Assembly (NCBI RefSeq): GCF_026262505.1
Contig: NC_067204.1
Span: 16,036,165-16,100,164, forward strand
Direction: 5' to 3'
DNA: 64,000 nucleotides
DNA from: Trichomonas vaginalis G3
Taxonomy: Eukaryota; Parabasalia; Trichomonadida; Trichomonadidae
Under the pieces are notes generated by a model, which searched no databases, was not told the origin of the DNA, and worked only from the letters and a program-made list of their open reading frames with translations. Below, one piece after another: positions 62,232 through 64,000 of the stretch; position 1 is the stretch's first letter, and every line of letters starts with the position of its first letter. The translations under genes were made by a program, and so were the position numbers.

Positions 62232-62558
62232 ATGTCAAATGAAACAGCGTCTATGAGAGAAATACAACACAACAGACAACTCATTATGCAAGCTCTAAAT
62301 AAGAACACAACAAACTTTTCAAACTATTCTAAAATATCTGAGTCATTGAAACAAGGAAACTTAAAACTGACATTAAACCCTTTAACAGATGAGTTTCTAT
62401 TTCTAGACAATAAGAACCATATTGTCTGTATAAATCCAACAAAAGGAACTTTAAACGAGAAACCTATAAATGAACTTCTTTTGAAAGCAGATGTTGACAA
62501 CAAAGCAGACAAAACATATGTTGACAATAAAATGTCAAGTGAAGTGACGAGTAGGTGA
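62232..62558 (+). CDS. Small protein with fibre-like C-terminus, Maverick-like element
   Basis: 108 residues starting MSNETASMREIQHNR. The C-terminal KADVDNKADKTYVDNKM resembles repeats in phage and viral fibre proteins. Element and transposon sequence meet close to its end, so the original may have been longer. Confidence 0.45.
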   Translation: MSNETASMREIQHNRQLIMQALNKNTTNFSNYSKISESLKQGNLKLTLNPLTDEFLFLDNKNHIVCINPTKGTLNEKPINELLLKADVDNKADKTYVDNKMSSEVTSR

Positions 62559-62565
62559 CAAAAGT

Positions 62566-62822
62566 GCATACTCTTAAATTAACCTTAAATGTTGATTTTT
62601 CGATATTTTCGGTATTAACCTTATTGTAAATTTTTCCGGTGATAAATTTATCACACTGAGGTTATTTTTCCGGTGAGATTTTTAACCTTGATTTAATGAA
62701 ATTAATATATATAAATTTTATTATTTTTAATTTCGAATGAGTATAATAAAATATTTTTTATGTGTTTTTGTTTTTGATGTGATTTGAATTTTGTTAACTC
62801 TTTTCAAAATCACTTCATTTTT
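62566..62822. other. AT-rich junction and probable left end of a Mutator-like transposon
   Basis: Contains repeated AACCTT and TTTCCGGTGA strings and a short palindrome GATAAATTTATC, which could belong to the transposon's terminal region. Without the right end, which is outside the window, the terminal inverted repeat and target duplication cannot be defined. Confidence 0.45.
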
Positions 62823-64000
62823 ATGATTTCGGTGGACTTAGAGGAGCTTATTGCTTTTGGTATTAAACAGGAAGTCAAGGGCGGTGTCCCATACAGAAGA
62901 AGAACGGGATCTCCAAAGCAATATGTCACTTATTCATGTTCGTATCCCCTATGCAAGGCAAAATTTAGGGTTGAAGAACAAAATGGAGTGTTTACTATAA
63001 GCAAAGTTAATGAAGAACATTGCCATCATATAGGAGTTGAAATGGGTTCACATTACGCGAGTAAATTTTATCAAAAATGGATCGAACTTTATATTAAAAA
63101 CGGTGGAAAGCAATTTCTTGCTCAAAAGCATTTTTTGATAAGTTCGGAATTGATACGAATAACAAAAAACGATGAAACTTTTCGCGCAGTCTACTGATGC
63201 TTTAAAGCACAAATTTTATCGCCTTGATGAGATTATTGCACAAAGATTATCAAACGATCCTTACACTTCTTTGGAAGCATTTTTGAATAATTTACAGGAA
63301 GAGTGCCCAGATGATCTCGTTCAATTTGATTACAATGGCGATTTTTCCGAGTTTACAATCATATATGCACCTTTTGCTGCAAAAGAATTGGTGCATAGCA
63401 TTGATAACCCTCTCCACGTCGATTCCACTCATTCTTTAATTAAAGGAAAGATCCAATTGTTTGCAGTAACAATGAAAACAAGTCAAAACACAATTTTCCC
63501 CTTTTGCTATTTTTTAGTGAACCCTCAGACATCTGAAAAAATTCAAGAATGTTTGGTGAAATTCTGTGAGTTTGCGCACCTGGATCCACAGCATTGGAGC
63601 GCTAACTGTGCGCTAAACATTGCTCGCGCAATTGAGGACGGATTTCCTCTTGCGCAGCTCAGTTGGTGCGCTGTGCATGTTTTACGCGCATGTGCAAAAG
63701 TTGGAAGCTATTTTGACAATCCACAGAATTTTGAGAACTTCTATTTAGCAATGGACTTTTTGACATTACGTGCAGATGCAACGAATGCAGAAAAGCTGGC
63801 TGAAGAGTCTGATGAAACATATGAGTTCTTGACAACAATGTTAGAAGAAGAAGAACCGCGCGCTTTGAAGTATTTCGATAAACAATGGAGAAGAACCAAA
63901 GAACATTGGATGATGTTATATCGTGGAGAAGGTGATTCCACGAATAACATTGCGGAATCACACTTTCATCAATTAAAGCAAACATTTTTCTTGGGTAAGA
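62600..64000 (+). mobile_element. Mutator-like (MULE) DNA transposon, left part
   Basis: The start is approximate. The element carries a MULE-type transposase gene that continues beyond the window. It lies directly after the Maverick-like remnant and may have inserted into it. Confidence 0.65.
62823..64000 (+). pseudogene. MULE-type transposase, one frameshift, open at the window edge
   Basis: The first frame (62,823-63,197, start MISVDLEELIAFG) has a FLYWCH/WRKY-like zinc finger: YSCSYPLCKAKF then EEHCHHIG. The second frame continues from about 63,170 to the window end and has the transposase core: HVDSTHSL (first Asp), a WCAVHV segment (the C-x2-H motif), and STNNIAESHFHQLKQ with the catalytic Glu region. 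The second Asp is not evident in the SANCALNIARAI segment. The two parts are joined by a frameshift around 63,165-63,197, so this copy is probably inactive. MULE transposases cut and paste elements with 9-11-bp target duplications. Confidence 0.75.

Larger units (their letters stand above)
59641..62565. mobile_element. Maverick/Polinton-like element, partial and broken
   Basis: A compact gene cluster unlike the host genes: a Dam-type methyltransferase, several small proteins including a GFFSSIGNFFRR-type amphipathic protein of minor-capsid character, one larger minus-strand frame, and a small protein with a fibre-like DNKADKTYVDNK ending. This mix fits the large virus-like Mavericks abundant in Trichomonas. 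No polymerase, integrase, packaging ATPase or terminal repeats are seen here, so only a part is present; the right side abuts a Mutator-like transposon. It looks broken, with about two breaks in the visible part besides the truncation. The remaining frames look fresh, suggesting a young age. Confidence 0.6.

Overview
The window looks like nuclear DNA of a trichomonad flagellate, most likely Trichomonas vaginalis or a close relative. The support is: AT-rich, short, intron-free genes on both strands; two DUF3447-plus-ankyrin genes, a BspA-type leucine-rich-repeat protein and two Pmp-like beta-helix proteins (families strongly expanded in Trichomonas); initiator (Inr) sequences of the TCA-Py-(T/A) type a few bases upstream of several start codons; a Pam16-like import-motor subunit with no other mitochondrial gene context (it would act in the hydrogenosome); a flagellar gene; and a Maverick-like element followed by a Mutator-like transposon. 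The species name is an inference; no database was searched.

Layout. 1-13,583: a minus-strand ankyrin gene with an intact N-terminal part (12,093-13,583) and, downstream, about 12 kb of 99-bp ankyrin units that no longer form one frame. 13,607-15,099: spacer with short GC-rich palindromes. 15,100-15,172: tRNA-Thr. 15,326-18,348: a RING-like protein and a 729-residue uncharacterised protein. 18,735-23,131: a large inverted duplication carrying two identical head-to-head genes for F-actin capping protein alpha; a 1.48-kb DNA transposon with a 7-bp target duplication sits in the right arm. 23,670-27,188: Thg1 and CFAP58, divergent. 27,823-37,439: a helical-repeat protein, a BspA-like protein, CLASP, ERGIC3/Erv46 and ARPC4. 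38,033-44,488: a long coiled-coil protein, a small unknown, a membrane protein with a charged tail, and a highly codon-biased protein of five 30-residue repeats that look like WH2 motifs. 45,550-51,525: Pam16-like, a coiled-coil protein, a three-repeat Myb, ICMT, a Pmp-like protein and a small membrane protein. 52,534-56,288: an NRBP-like pseudokinase interrupted by one UGA, a frameshifted second Pmp-like gene, and an ARM-like protein. 56,715-59,561: a second DUF3447-ankyrin gene with 19 near-identical repeats. 59,641-62,565: a partial, broken Maverick/Polinton-like element with a Dam-type methyltransferase. 62,600-64,000: a Mutator-like transposon running off the window.

The genes do not form an operon or pathway. 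Several act on the cytoskeleton (two CapZ alpha copies, ARPC4, CLASP, CFAP58, the WH2-like repeat protein), which fits an amoeboid, flagellated cell, but this may be chance. The strongest structural signals are the inverted CapZ alpha duplication with its datable transposon insertion, and the ankyrin array in which a stop-bearing unit has been copied at exact multiples of 99 bp. The noisy stretches of that array may be assembly consensus errors rather than biology.
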